A DNA stretch of 64,000 bases, from assembly GCA_037389465.1 (NCBI GenBank), contig JAZARR010000247.1:1116001-1180000 (forward strand). The letters run 5' to 3'. The notes under the pieces were generated by a model. The model made no database searches. It saw only the letters and a list, made by a program, of their open reading frames with translations, and was not told the origin of the DNA. Made by a program: the position numbers and the translations under genes. This DNA is from Baylisascaris procyonis. Taxonomy: Eukaryota; Nematoda; Chromadorea; Rhabditida; Ascarididae. This document shows, one piece after another, positions 14,101 to 29,100 of the stretch (positions are counted from its first letter, which is position 1; the number at the start of each line of letters is the position of its first letter).

Positions 14101-17100
14101 AAAGATGTATAGGGGAAGGATGGGAGAGGGAGGGGGTAGGGGTGGTGGACTGGGTGGACTTTCGTCAAATTGAAGAGAGGGTGATGTGAGCGCTCACTCT
14201 ATTCCTATTAAATGTACGGACCATTTGCTAGGCAGGAAAGATGTATAGGGGAAGGATGGGAGAGGGAGGGGGTAGGGGTGGTGGACTGGGTGGACTTTCG
14301 TCAAATTGAAGAGAGGGTGATGTGAGCGCTCACTCTATTCCTATTAAATGTACGGACCATTTGCTAGGCAGGAAAGATGTATAGGGGAAGGATGGGAGAG
14401 GGAGGGGGTAGGGGTGGTGGACTGGGTGGACTTTCGTCAAATTGAAGAGAGGGTGATGTGAGCGCTCACTCTATTCCTATTAAATGTACGGACCATTTGC
14501 TAGGCAGGAAAGATGTATAGGGGAAGGATGGGAGAGGGAGGGGGTAGGGGGTGGTGGACTGGGTGGACTTTCGTCAAATTGAAGAGAGGGTGATGTGAGC
14601 GCTCACTCTATTCCTATTAAATGTACGGACCATTTGCTAGGCAGGAAAGATGTATAGGGGAAGGATGGGAGAGGGAGGGGGTAGGGGGTGGTGGACTGGG
14701 TGGACTTTCGTCAAATTGAAGAGAGGGTGATGTGAGCGCTCACTCTATTCCTATTAAATGTATGGACTATTTGCTAGGCAGGAAATGTGTATAGGGGGAG
14801 GATGGGAGAGGGAGGGGGTAGGGGGTGGTGGACTGGGTGGACTTTCGTCAAATTGAAGAGAGGGTGATGTGAGCGCTCACTCTATTCCTATTAAATGTAT
14901 GGACTATTTGCTAGGCAGGAAATGTGTATAGGGGGAGGATGGGAGAGGGAGGGGGTAGGGGGTGGTGGACTGGGTGGACTTTCGTCAAATTGAAGAGAGG
15001 GTGATGTGAGCGCTCACTCTATTCCTATTAAATGTACGGACCATTTGCTAGGCAGGAAAGATGTATAGGGGAAGGATGGGAGAGGGAGGGGGTAGGGGGT
15101 GGTGGACTGGGTGGACTTTCGTCAAATTGAAGAGAGGGTGATGTGAGCGCTCACTCTATTCCTATTAAATGTACGGACCATTTGCTAGGCAGGAAAGATG
15201 TATAGGGGAAGGATGGGAGAGGGAGGGGGTAGGGGGTGGTGGACTGGGTGGACTTTCGTCAAATTGAAGAGAGGGTGATGTGAGCGCTCACTCTATTCCT
15301 ATTAAATGTACGGACCATTTGCTAGGCAGGAAAGATGTATAGGGGAAGGATGGGAGAGGGAGGGGGTAGGGGGTGGTGGACTGGGTGGACTTTCGTCAAA
15401 TTGAAGAGAGGGTGATGTGAGCGCTCACTCTATTCCTATTAAATGTACGGACCATTTGCTAGGCAGGAAAGATGTATAGGGGAAGGATGGGAGAGGGAGG
15501 GGGTAGGGGGTGGTGGACTGGGTGGACTTTCGTCAAATTGAAGAGAGGGTGATGTGAGCGCTCACTCTATTCCTATTAAATGTACGGACCATTTGCTAGG
15601 CAGGAAAGATGTATAGGGGAAGGATGGGAGAGGGAGGGGTAGGGGTGGTGGACTGGGTGGACTTTCGTCAAATTGAAGAGAGGGTGATGTGAGCGCTCAC
15701 TCTATTCCTATTAAATGTACGGACCATTTGCTAGGCAGGAAAGATGTATAGGGGAAGGATGGGAGAGGGAGGGGGTAGGGGTGGTGGACTGGGTGGACTT
15801 TCGTCAAATTGAAGAGAGGGTGATGTGAGCGCTCACTCTATTCCTATTAAATGTACGGACCATTTGCTAGGCAGGAAAGATGTATAGGGGAAGGATGGGA
15901 GAGGGAGGGGGTAGGGGTGGTGGACTGGGTGGACTTTCGTCAAATTGAAGAGAGGGTGATGTGAGCGCTCACTCTATTCCTATTAAATGTACGGACCATT
16001 TGCTAGGCAGGAAAGATGTATAGGGGAAGGATGGGAGAGGGAGGGGGTAGGGGTGGTGGACTGGGTGGACTTTCGTCAAATTGAAGAGAGGGTGATGTGA
16101 GCGCTCACTCTATTCCTATTAAATGTACGGACCATTTGCTAGGCAGGAAAGATGTATAGGGGAAGGATGGGAGAGGGAGGGGGTAGGGGGTGGTGGACTG
16201 GGTGGACTTTCGTCAAATTGAAGAGAGGGTGATGTGAGCGCTCACTCTATTCCTATTAAATGTACGGACCATTTGCTAGGCAGGAAAGATGTATAGGGGA
16301 AGGATGGGAGAGGGAGGGGGTAGGGGGTGGTGGACTGGGTGGACTTTCGTCAAATTGAAGAGAGGGTGATGTGAGCGCTCACTCTATTCCTATTAAATGT
16401 ATGGACTATTTGCTAGGCAGGAAATGTGTATAGGGGGAGGATGGGAGAGGGAGGGGGTAGGGGGTGGTGGACTGGGTGGACTTTCGTCAAATTGAAGAGA
16501 GGGTGATGTGAGCGCTCACTCTATTCCTATTAAATGTACGGACCATTTGCTAGGCAGGAAAGATGTATAGGGGAAGGATGGGAGAGGGAGGGGGTAGGGG
16601 TGGTGGACTGGGTGGACTTTCGTCAAATTGAAGAGAGGGTGATGTGAGCGCTCACTCTATTCCTATTAAATGTACGGACCATTTGCTAGGCAGGAAAGAT
16701 GTATAGGGGAAGGATGGGAGAGGGAGGGGGTAGGGGTGGTGGACTGGGTGGACTTTCGTCAAATTGAAGAGAGGGTGATGTGAGCGCTCACTCTATTCCT
16801 ATTAAATGTACGGACCATTTGCTAGGCAGGAAAGATGTATAGGGGAAGGATGGGAGAGGGAGGGGGTAGGGGGTGGTGGACTGGGTGGACTTTCGTCAAA
16901 TTGAAGAGAGGGTGATGTGAGCGCTCACTCTATTCCTATTAAATGTATGGACTATTTGCTAGGCAGGAAATGTGTATAGGGGGAGGATGGGAGAGGGAGG
17001 GGGTAGGGGGTGGTGGACTGGGTGGACTTTCGTCAAATTGAAGAGAGGGTGATGTGAGCGCTCACTCTATTCCTATTAAATGTATGGACTATTTGCTAGG

Positions 17101-20100
17101 CAGGAAATGTGTATAGGGGGAGGATGAGAGAGGGAGGGGGTAGGGGGTGGTGGACTGGGTGGACTTTCGTCAAATTGAAGAGAGGGTGATGTGAGCGCTC
17201 ACTCTATTCCTATTAAATGTACGGACCATTTGCTAGGCAGGAAAGATGTATAGGGGAAGGATGGGAGAGGGAGGGGGTAGGGGGTGGTGGACTGGGTGGA
17301 CTTTCGTCAAATTGAAGAGAGGGTGATGTGAGCGCTCACTCTATTCCTATTAAATGTACGGACCATTTGCTAGGCAGGAAAGATGTATAGGGGAAGGATG
17401 GGAGAGGGAGGGGGTAGGGGGTGGTGGACTGGGTGGACTTTCGTCAAATTGAAGAGAGGGTGATGTGAGCGCTCACTCTATTCCTATTAAATGTATGGAC
17501 TATTTGCTAGGCAGGAAAGATGTATAGGGGGAGGATGGGAGAGGGGGATGGATAGTCTGACTTTCTTCAAGTTGAATGGAGGTTGAGTCGAGCGCATCTG
17601 TGTGACAGATTGTGTCGACAGTGGATTACAAGCGTAACGAGATGGGGTGACACAACAATAAAAGACATCCTAAGCAGCTGCGTGCGCGTGAATGGACTCG
17701 ACAAATTGCCCACCACTAAATCCAACTGACCAATTGCCCTTCACCAAATCCAATGACCACTTCGTTACTCGTCCAAAATTCGTCAATAATTGGATCCCAA
17801 AGATAATTGTTTTCAATCCTTCACAAAAAGGATTAACTAATTCGTGTTTAATTTAGTGTACATCCTCCCTAGTATGCTGTAGGCTACTTCATTCATTGTT
17901 GGTCTTTAAATAACCATTATTGCTGTTCGCCAACAATCCTTCTAGAGTGTTTTATTTTATTTTTTTTACCAAAATCCTTCTGTAGCGTTTTGTTTTATTT
18001 TTGATCTTAGTTGTGAATTTTACTTTACACTTTTCTTGTTCGATGGCAAATCTTTGTAATAGGGTCTAATCGATCAACGAAAATGATCGTGCTAACTTTT
18101 CCTGTTCATTTTCATATTCTTGTTCATTTCGTTGTGTAGATGCAGTAGTTGGTTTGAGAGCCATTTTGATAATAGAACACCTAAATTACGTCAATAGAAA
18201 GTAATTATTCCTAAATATTTTTCTTAGCTCTTTCTAAATTATTTCCCATAGAATGAGAGTTCGAGTATTCCTCTCTAACATATATCCTAACACATAGGCA
18301 CAATATTTTATGGCACAATTTTTAATTTTCAGTTCATTCTAAGAATGTTCGAACAGGCAGAAATATGTAGCATCAAATTAAAACTTAACGCTGATCTACT
18401 TCTGGACATGCAAATACCTGTTATTCTTTAATTGCCTAGGAATGTTTCTATCATTGTTGTGTTGCCGAAATCCCCATCAGCGATTCTAGCAATATTGTTT
18501 TAAAAATAAACTGAATATCAAAATTGTGCCGTAAAATATTGTTGAATAAAGGTTTAATGGTGCCATCGATCAGTGCCTCTATAACGAGATCATTCTTGAT
18601 CAATTTCGTTTAAGTGAATATTTTTCGATGTGAAATAGTAGTGAGGCAGAGAATGAGCACTAAGACCAGTTGAAATCGATTAATCAAAGAATTTCAAAGA
18701 ACTGCACACTTTTTTACATTCCGATTTTCATCCGATTGGGAGAACTTACAAATTTGATCGATGAGCCGAAGGAGTGATCTTGCTAGGATTTTTTTTCGAA
18801 TCTTCTGATTTTTCATCTGTCGACAGTCGTCGATACCATTGTGAGAGTGAGGTCTGTCAGGCATGTTATGAGATCTGCGAGGTATATTATTGGTATCCCT
18901 CAGGTATATTATGAGGTCTGTCAGGTATATTGTGAGGTCTGTCAGGTATATTGTGAGGTCTGTCAGGTATATTATGAGATCTGTCGGGTATATTATGAGA
19001 TCTGTCGGGTATATTATGAGATTTGTCGGGTATATTATGAGAGCCGGCAGGTATATTACGATGTTTTTATTTGGGACGTTTTCTGATTGTTACCCTGATT
19101 CGCATCATCCTTATAAAACTAGAATATGTGCCGTTTGTTGATGCGAAATCTCTCACATTTAAAGAATAGCGCCGAGTGTTCAGGTTGTTACGCCATTATA
19201 GATCTGTTTTCGTATTATTCAATCATTTTGCACATTTTCAACCCATAAATCTCTCTCTTTCACATTCATTCTCTATTTTCCCAACATTTCCGACCACATT
19301 CTGTACCTTTCCGTTATCATTTACCGTTCTTCTGGTTTTTTACCGTTTCCAGTATCGATCATGATGTATATTTGTTTATAAGTTTATTTGATAGATTTTT
19401 ATTATTTAAGTTTTATAAGTGAAAAAAAAACAACATCTGCACTATTCTCATTGGTCATCGTAACGGCTTTTTAATGTCATTGCAGTTTTGTTATCGTTTT
19501 TTTTTTTTTCATAACTGTTAAAATTAGCGTACTTCCTAGAGCAAATGAACACAAAATTTGAGCAAGTATAATGACTTTCGCCTTATTAGCTTATGGCTAT
19601 ATTGCCTCCTGACCACTTAAAATAACTCCTCCCCCTCGATCTTTACCAAATTACAGTGTGATCTCGAAACAAACGTTCATAGATTACTAATTTTGCAGCA
19701 TTTTCAGCAAAATTTTATTGAGTACAGGTTATACTTCCTCTTAATTTTGGCGTAGCATCACTTAAGCGCCTCCTATAGGATGTTATATTATGCGATATGC
19801 ATATAGGAGCGGCTTTGTTTATTAGACTACTAAATCTTTTTTTCCATATGTCGGTCATCCCACCCGATGGGCGGCGGGCTGTATTGTGCAAGTGACCACT
19901 AATAATGCGCAGCTTTTTTGTTGCACTAACCAGTTTTCGACGTTCTTGCATGGTGAAAAATGTCAGGAACCGAAATATACGTATACATTTTTTATGGACT
20001 TTATTTATTTATTTATTTATTTACATATATTCGTACCCATTTATCATTTTATTTGCTATTACATTTTATATAAGTCCACAAATATTTCAAATATATAAGA

Positions 20101-23100
20101 CGTATATTTACATGTATATAACTTATATGTAATCGTTCAGAGAGCGATATTCAGCAATTTATAGACCGTTTACACCGGAAATACGCGTATTATATATAAT
20201 AAATTTAAAATGAACCACGATATTGTTTGAAGGACCAAAATGCAAAATGGGGGCGAAGCGCCTAGCGGAGGGTCTCAGCACGAAAAAGCGAGTAAAGAGG
20301 AAGGGATAGACGAAGGCGACGAAAGGAAAGGGGTAATGCTAAGTGAAGAGAGTCAAATAACATAAACTGCAAATGAGCTCACGATCAATGGACATTCTGT
20401 CGCTCTAGAAAGAAAGTGTTCTGCGGTTACATAGATTGTCTTCGATCCTTTCTGGTGGATTATCATCCGTTATCCAAGTGTTGTTCTCTTTTTAACCAGA
20501 GATGTCTTATATTATATTCAAAATGACGTGGCATGTGGTGTGCTCATATATGCAGATTAGCTAAGCAATGTGTGTTGATCGAGGTTCGGTATGCACTAGA
20601 ATAGCCACAATAGCTGTTTCTTGTATTCCATTATACCATATGGTGTTGTGGTGAATAGCAACAGAACATTGTTGTGTTTACTGTTTGTTTCAGATAAATG
20701 TGCACTCTTATGTATGTTCATTCTGAGTTATGCTCGAGAGTGGCGATGACACTTTCCGCACCTTACTTTCTCAATTTTTTACTATTAGTATGGGAGGGAG
20801 GGGAGGGGAGAGGAGGGGGAGGGTCCGAACTATTCTTGATTATGAAAACGACTAACCTGTAGGTAGGCAATCACCAAAATATGAGTCGTACACCAGTATG
20901 ATCTCTTGATTTCTAACCATTCCTGGTTGTCAACCTTTGTCCAGGCCTGAACCTAATTTTCCAGAAATCATCCTGCGCAATTTCGAATCATCTATCATTC
21001 ATCGGTTGAATATCAACCGTCCGATAGAACGATCGTACCGATGATGTTTTATGAGGTCTACTGAAGGAATGTTTTGCGACGTAAATTCTTTACACTAAAT
21101 TCTATTCAGTAAAGTCTTTGTTACCTTTATCATCGATTGCTGCAAACACTATAGCGGTGAGGGGAGTTCCAAACCTGTTGCGGATGTATCGTTGAGATTC
21201 AAGTATATTGGACTTTGCGAAAACTTATTGAATTTGTATTAGTTTGCGAAAATAATTAATATTAAATATGTGGTACGTTTATTCAAAACAACTAATCTTA
21301 AATAGATGGTACGCAACTAATCTTAAATACATTGCACGGTACGTTTATCTGAAAGCAACAATAGTTTCGCTGAGAAGAAAACTATTCTTTTATTGTTTAT
21401 TATTCTCTGAATGAAAATTTCATCCATAAAAATGAATAATTTAGTATAGCGTCGTTTTATTATTAGGCGTCCTATATAGATGTGATAGGAAATAGTAAGA
21501 TGGGCTAGGTTTATTGGTTAATGTAGTTAGGCGATTTGCTCTGAACTTGAAAGAATTGCTGGGCCGTTGTAGGGAAATGACTGATAGAAGGACGCTTTTG
21601 ATATGATATTAGTGTGTTTAGTGGGATTGCTCATCTATGATTGTTTTTAGTTTCATTCTTATATGAAGGTCATCCAACCACTGACCTATTCATAGTTCCT
21701 TTGATGTGATTGTTTTGTTATTCATTGCGGTTTCTCTTTCTCACATTTTTATATCTCTACTGTTCAAAGAATTCTTCGGTTGCTTTCACTCTTTCCGAAA
21801 GAAAAGATAATATGTTAATTTTCAAAAATATTCGATCGACTTAAATATGCAATTCACAGATTTTTATTAGTAAATATGCAAATTTTATGAGATTTTATGA
21901 AATTTTTCCACCGAAGCAATTAGAAAAGTTTTCTTACGGGATTTGATTTAAAGCGGATTGTTGTTATGATTCTCTTTATATTGGCGATAAAGTCATGGAT
22001 ATATTTAAGCGTCAGGAGATGAGTGCTTTATGATGGCATTGCTGTGATTATGTGCTGAGTGATATAATGAACTTCTGAGAAAGGATCTCTGAGGCGGGAC
22101 TTCTGAGACAGGATTTTTGGGAAAGAATTTCAGAGGAAGGACTTCTGAGAAAGAGCTTTGAAGCCAGGATTTCAGAGAGGGGCCTTGTAGGAAAAGATTT
22201 CTTTATGTAGTAGATATTGTCGATTATTCACTGGCATACTAAACTGTAGCTACAATAGAATAGCATGAAGGAAATCAACTGCTGTATTACTTTAGAAACA
22301 AATAATAGCAAAGAAACACTCGATAATATGTACTGACGACAAATAGACGAATATATATCGTTATGAAGCAAGTTGCTCAATAAAGAAAATCTGTTACACT
22401 GATTGCATAGATAGTAGTAACTTTATTATTTGTTCCATTAACTGCTGATGCAGTTCCTGCCCAAAGAAGGCTTTCATTCCCATAGAAGGAAGTTGAGAGG
22501 GTGCAGAAATTCCCACTCTTCGCGAAAAGATGCAAAACGTAATAGGACATCATAGAAGTGAAGTTTTCAGCACTAATCCTGGACTTTCATTGACATGCGT
22601 GGTCTGCTGTTTCAGCCTTATGAGTTTCAATCCACTTTATTTTATTTGGCGTTGAAAAAATGCTGAGGAACGTAAAATGTTATTTTCACTAGACAGTGCT
22701 TATTCTTAATAAAGGTTACTTCTAGAAAACTTTTCTTGACGTATGGATTCATTCCTCCATATTTGCTTCACTCTTCTTTCAGGATATATTTAGCTATGAT
22801 TTGTTTCTATGAAAAACTTCTAGACGAAGTAGAGTCTCGTAGAAGTAAAGTTTATTTATATTGACTCTTATTCAGTAAAGTTTACTTATTGAAGGCGATA
22901 TTCAGTAAAGTTTACTTATTTATATTACTTATACTCAACAAAGTTCACTTATTTATATCAATCAGATATTAACAAAGACGATTAATCTCGTAACCTTATT
23001 TTGAGGAAAATATAATTTATTTTTATTGCTATGATTTCTTCTAGCATTCCATAATCGTATTGTTTTGCGCTTCTCGTCGTTAGGTGATTGTGTGAATGGT

Positions 23101-26100
23101 GGGTCTTCAGTAGTCGAGATTGATGTGACGATACGAATGGAATGTTAAAATAGTTGATGCTATAGCCGAGGAAAAAGGAGTAAGGAGGCGAGGAGGTGGG
23201 AGGGGGGGATGGCAGGGGACGAAGGGGTGGAGGGGGGTTTAGTTGATGACAGTGATTATATTCGGTTTTTAATCTTGAAACCTGTTCATTTCATGTTTTT
23301 CTCTTTTCAGTGAGATTTTTTTCCATTTTTTTTTCTCCATTCTTTCCGTTTTCATCAAACAAAACATCGAAAGATTCCGCGTATAGATTTTATTCTTATC
23401 TTTACAATCGTTGTTTGCTCCTATCTAACTCTTTCGTTGACTAAATCATTGTTAGATATTCGTTTCGCATTTCAACTTCACTTTAAAGTTTCTGTCTCCC
23501 TCTCCCTCACTTCTATGCATTTTTGTTGCTTTAATTGTAAAACGTGAGTTTATAATTCTTATTATTTATTTAAAAAAACCTTTGAGAAGCTTTTATAACT
23601 ATTACGTATAGAAAACTTTTATCGAATATTCTCGTTATGATGGAAAGAGAGCTAGCTATTGGTAATATAGTTGAGTCGAAATTCAGCTGAAACCGGAAAC
23701 ACTTCAGGAACATCGACCTATCGAAGGTGTTCGCTACCTTGCTATTTAAGATGAATTTTATTTTTATTTTTGGATTACGTTTGAAAATTTGAAATGACCA
23801 AAAATTTTACTAAATCTCTATGCATAGAAAAGTTTAATGGAATCATAACTAAACACATAGGTGGATAAAAAAGAATTTCGAAAACATCGACTTTAGAGAT
23901 TTTATTATTTTTCGTAATTGTAATACTAAATTTTTAGATGATTTTGTTAGATTTTGATGATCATATTAGATGAAAATATTCTCTACGCTATTTTTATTTA
24001 GTCATTGAAATCTTTTCGGTGAATGTTCCATTTAAATCGAAAATCACCGATTGTGATCAATTGGGCTTTATACCACAAAAATAAGCTTATGGGCGCCTAA
24101 TATTACAAAAATTAGACTTTAGTTTTATAATGGCTTTTATCAAGATACATTTGTTTTGTGGAAAATTTTGTGAGAGATCCCACTTTCCTCACATCGGAGC
24201 TAGGTAGATTCTGCATCTACATGAAAGGGATATCTTTGACTTCGTTGGCGATCGTTGTTCGTAGATAATACTATTCGTCCTGTCGTTTTAAGATTCGCTA
24301 ATACCATGTTCGATCCCTTATCCAACTATCAAATTATTTGATGAAGAATGGAGACCTTTAAAAATATTCATAATCTAATCTATGTACTGTGTATAGTTGG
24401 AAGTAGTGGAGAAATGCGATAGTTTTGTGGCTATCACTAACTGATTTTCTTCAGTTGTTCCAAACAAAATGGGTAGGTGCGTTGATAACATTTAGGTGTG
24501 ATTGGCTTATTTCGAAGCGAAATGTATATTCCGTTTCGTAAAAAACTGCAAAAAAGTGGTCAGATAGTTTTTCTAATGTACCAGTCACGGATTGCTTTCT
24601 TATGTTTCTGTCGCGTTTTTCTTCGTCGATTCAAGTGAGTAGGTAGTCGTCGTGAACCTATCCCGACCGTCACAGCTGACTGCCGGATAAAGAGTGGGGT
24701 TGGTATCGGATTACTTGTAATTTAGTAAGTAAATTAGTGCTATTTAGAGTGGGGCATTGCGCATATATCCGTTAGCATTGCATCTCTGTTGACGATAGGC
24801 TGCAGCGGATTATTACCCACTCATTGATATACAGCGTTACTTACTCAACGAGATTCTATTAAGTTCATATATTCGATACCCGTCGCATAATCGTTAATAA
24901 TTAATTGAACCTTTTATTTCATTTGCCAAAAATTTAAAATTTTTCGTTTATATTAAAGTTGTTTCTGAATGAAAGGATTTCATTTAGTAATGTTTGAATA
25001 TTTTTTGTTCAGCGCTTTTTTATTGATATTTATTTGTTGTTTTGATTATTCTGCTGGATTCATCTAATTGCTAGATTTCAAATATTATTTCCTAATTCAT
25101 TGATCATGAATGATTCTTGCAAACTATTTATGTGATTTCCAGAAAACAGCGATAACGAAATCCTTAATAAAATTCAGACGTTGCTTTATGTTGATGAATG
25201 CTTAGGGAAGCAGATTTATGCATGGATATTTGCATATATTTAGCTATCAGGAAATTTGCATATATTTAGCCATCGTTTATCTAAGATCATCGGGAAGCTC
25301 TCTATTTGGCTTCCATTAATTTTGCAGATAACAATGATTTGCGAACTTTATGCAATGCTTTAGAGTTTTATAAAAAATTATAAAAATTTTGCTTTCATTA
25401 ATTTTGCGGGTAAAATGTAATGCACCCAGAAAAGAAATCTTCCCATTAGTTCAACATAATGTATCAGCGTTGCTCTAGATGGAAGGAAATTTAGTTTAAG
25501 AGTATTTGAATAACTACGGATGCATAGGCTTAGGATTTATTCCCTTCTCGATTATTTCTTCTATTATTTTTGCTGCCTACATATTTTTGTATTTCACTTA
25601 GAAAATATTAGAGTGCACTTTTTCTGAATTTCCTTATCGATTAGCTATTAATATACCTATAAAGGTTCATTGAAATACGTATAGTGATACCTATTCACAA
25701 CTTCCTTTGATTTCAAGTGTTTTGGTCTCTATATTTCAGCATATATGACTTCTTTTTACCTTCTTTCGTACTTCTTTTAATGTGATTGTCGGTTGGAAAC
25801 ACTTGGAAGGGGTTTCATCAAGCCTCCAATGCATCCTATTTTTTGAATGTTTCTTTTTCTCGTTTCCCTTCTTTCAAGATTGTGGTAAGAGTTGAAATCA
25901 TCAAGCGTCATTTTTCGAATCGACGAACCAGAAATTAGGCTCCTATAAGGTCTGCGCAGGCGGTCTGACGGCTTCGCATGCCTAACCGCTGATTTCATTT
26001 GGGGCATCGATCAAATGTTTTATGTTTATTTCGCATCTTACTTGTCGTGAGATATTTCAATCTAGATGACAAGAAGTGTACCGTCTCTCTTGGTTCATCG

Positions 26101-29100
26101 TTCAGGGTGGTCTTATCATCGTAAATTATTCAGCCGCTAGCGACATTTGCAATAGAATAAACCGTAGTGCATCTAATGTTATTTGCTGCGCGAGTGCATC
26201 ATTTTATGTCAACAATTGCAGTAGCGAATGCTAAATTGAATTATTTCGTGGATCCATTTAATGAAAATATCATTATACTTGATTAAACTTTAGATGATGA
26301 TCCTATTTAGGAGACGGCTAGAGGTGAATGGGTGGGAAGGAGGGAGGGGGTGAGGGGTAGAGGGTTAGGATTGAGGAGAGGGAGGATTGAGTTCACGAAC
26401 GAGCAGATGGCATACCAACTGCTGAATTATTTCGTGAATCCATTTAATGAAAATATCATTATACTTGATTAAACTCTAGATGATGATCCTATTTAGGAGA
26501 AGGCTAGAGGTGGATGGGTGGGAAGGAGGGAGGGGGTGAGGGGTAGAGGGTTAGGATTGAGGAGAGGGAGGATGGAGTTCACGAACGAGCAGATGGCATA
26601 CCAACTGCTGAATTAGTTCGTGGATCCATTTAATGAAAATATCATTATACTTAATTAAACTTTAGATGATGATCCTATTTAGGAGGAGGCTAGAGGTGGA
26701 TGGGTGGAAAGGAGGGAGGGGGTGGGGGGTAGAGGGTTAGGATTGAGGAGAGGGAGGATTGAGTTCACGAACGAGCAGATGGCATACCAACTGCTGAATT
26801 ATTTCGTGGATCCATTTAATGAAAATATCATTATACTTGATTAAACTCTAGATGATGATCCTATTTAGGAGAAGGCTAGAGGTGAATGGGTGGGAAGGAG
26901 GGAGGGGGTGGGGGGTAGAGGGTTAGGATTGAGGAGAGGGAGGATGGAGTTCACGAACGAGCAGATGGCATACCAACTGCTGAATTAGTTCGTGGATCCA
27001 TTTAATGAAAATATCATTATACTTAATTAAACTCTAGATGATGATCCTATTTAGGAGAAGGCTAGAGGTGGATGGGTGGGAAGGAGGGAGGGGGTGGGGG
27101 GTAGAGGGTTAGGATTGAGGAGAGGGAGGATGGAGTTCACGAACGAGCAGATGGCATACCAACTGCTGAATTAGTTCGTGGATCCATTTAATGAAAATAT
27201 CATTATACTTAATTAAACTTTAGATGATGATCCTATTTAGGAGGAGGCTAGAGGTGGATGGGTGGAAAGGAGGGAGGGGGTGGGGGTAGAGGGTTAGGAT
27301 TGAGGAGAGGGAGGATTGAGTTCACGAACGAGCAGATGGCATACCAACTGCTGAATTATTTCGTGGATCCATTTAATGAAAATATCATTATACTTGATTA
27401 AACTCTAGATGATGATCCTATTTAGGAGAAGGCTAGAGGTGAATGGGTGGGAAGGAGGGAGGGGGTGGGGGGTAGAGGGTTAGGATTGAGGAGAGGGAGG
27501 ATGGAGTTCACGAACGAGCAGATGGCATACCAACTGCTGAATTAGTTCGTGGATCCATTTAATGAAAATATCATTATACTTAATTAAACTCTAGATGATG
27601 ATCCTATTTAGGAGAAGGCTAGAGGTGGATGGGTGGGAAGGAGGGAGGGGGTGGGGGGTAGAGGGTTAGGATTGAGGAGAGGGAGGATGGAGTTCACGAA
27701 CGAGCAGATGGCATACCAACTGCTGAATTAGTTCGTGGATCCATTTAATGAAAATATCATTATACTTAATTAAACTTTAGATGATGATCCTATTTAGGAG
27801 GAGGCTAGAGGTGGATGGGTGGAAAGGAGGGGGGGGGGGGTAGAGGGTTAGGATTGAGGAGAGGGAGGATTGAGTTCACGAACGAGCAGATGGCATACCA
27901 ACTGCTGAATTATTTCGTGGATCCATTTAATGAAAATATCATTATACTTGATTAAACTCTAGATGATGATCCTATTTAGGAGAAGGCTAGAGGTGGATGG
28001 ATGGGAAGGAGGGAGGGAGTGGGGGGTAGAGGGTTAGGATTGAGGAGAGGGAGGATGGAGTTCACGAACGAGCAGATGGCATACCAACTGCTGAATTAGT
28101 TCGTGGATCCATTTAATGAAAATATCATTATACTTGATTAAACTCTAGATGATGATCCTATTTAGGAGAAGGCTAGAGGTGGATGGGTGGGAAGGAGGGA
28201 GGGGGTGGGGGTAGAGGGTTAGGATTGAGGAGAGGGAGGATGGAGTTCACGAACGAGCAGATGGCATACCAACTGCTGAATTAGTTCGTGGATCCATTTA
28301 ATGAAAATATCATTATACTTGATTAAACTCTAGATGATGATCCTATTTAGGAGAAGGCTAGAGGTGGATGGGTGGGAAGGAGGAAGGGGGTGGGGGGTAG
28401 AGGGTTAGGATTGAGGAGAGGGAGGATGGAGTTCACGAACGAGCAGATGGCATACCAACTGCTGAATTAGTTCGTGGATCCATTTAATGAAAATATCATT
28501 ATACTTAATTAAACTTTAGATGATGATCCTATTTAGGAGGAGGCTAGAGGTGGATGGGTGGAAAGGAGGGAGGGGGTGGGGGGTAGAGGGTTAGGATTGA
28601 GGAGAGGGAGGATGGAGTTCACGAACGAGCAGATGGCATACCAACTGCTGAATTAGTTCGTGGATCCATTTAATGAAAATATCATTATACTTAATTAAAC
28701 TTTAGATGATGATCCTATTTAGGAGGAGGCTAGAGGTGGATGGGTGGAAAGGAGGGAGGGGGTGGGGGGTAGAGGGTTAGGATTGAGGAGAGGGAGGATT
28801 GAGTTCACGAACGAGCAGATGGCATACCAACTGCTGAATTATTTCGTGGATCCATTTAATGAAAATATCATTATACTTGATTAAACTCTAGATGATGATC
28901 CTATTTAGGAGAAGGCTAGAGGTGAATGGGTGGGAAGGAGGGAGGGGGTGGGGGGTAGAGGGTTAGGATTGAGGAGAGGGAGGATGGAGTTCACGAACGA
29001 GCAGATGGCATACCAACTGCTGAATTAGTTCGTGGATCCATTTAATGAAAATATCATTATACTTAATTAAACTCTAGATGATGATCCTATTTAGGAGAAG

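Noticed and set aside
24640..24720. A tRNA or small RNA in a GC-richer patch
   Set aside because: I could not fold a cloverleaf and saw no A-box or B-box pattern.
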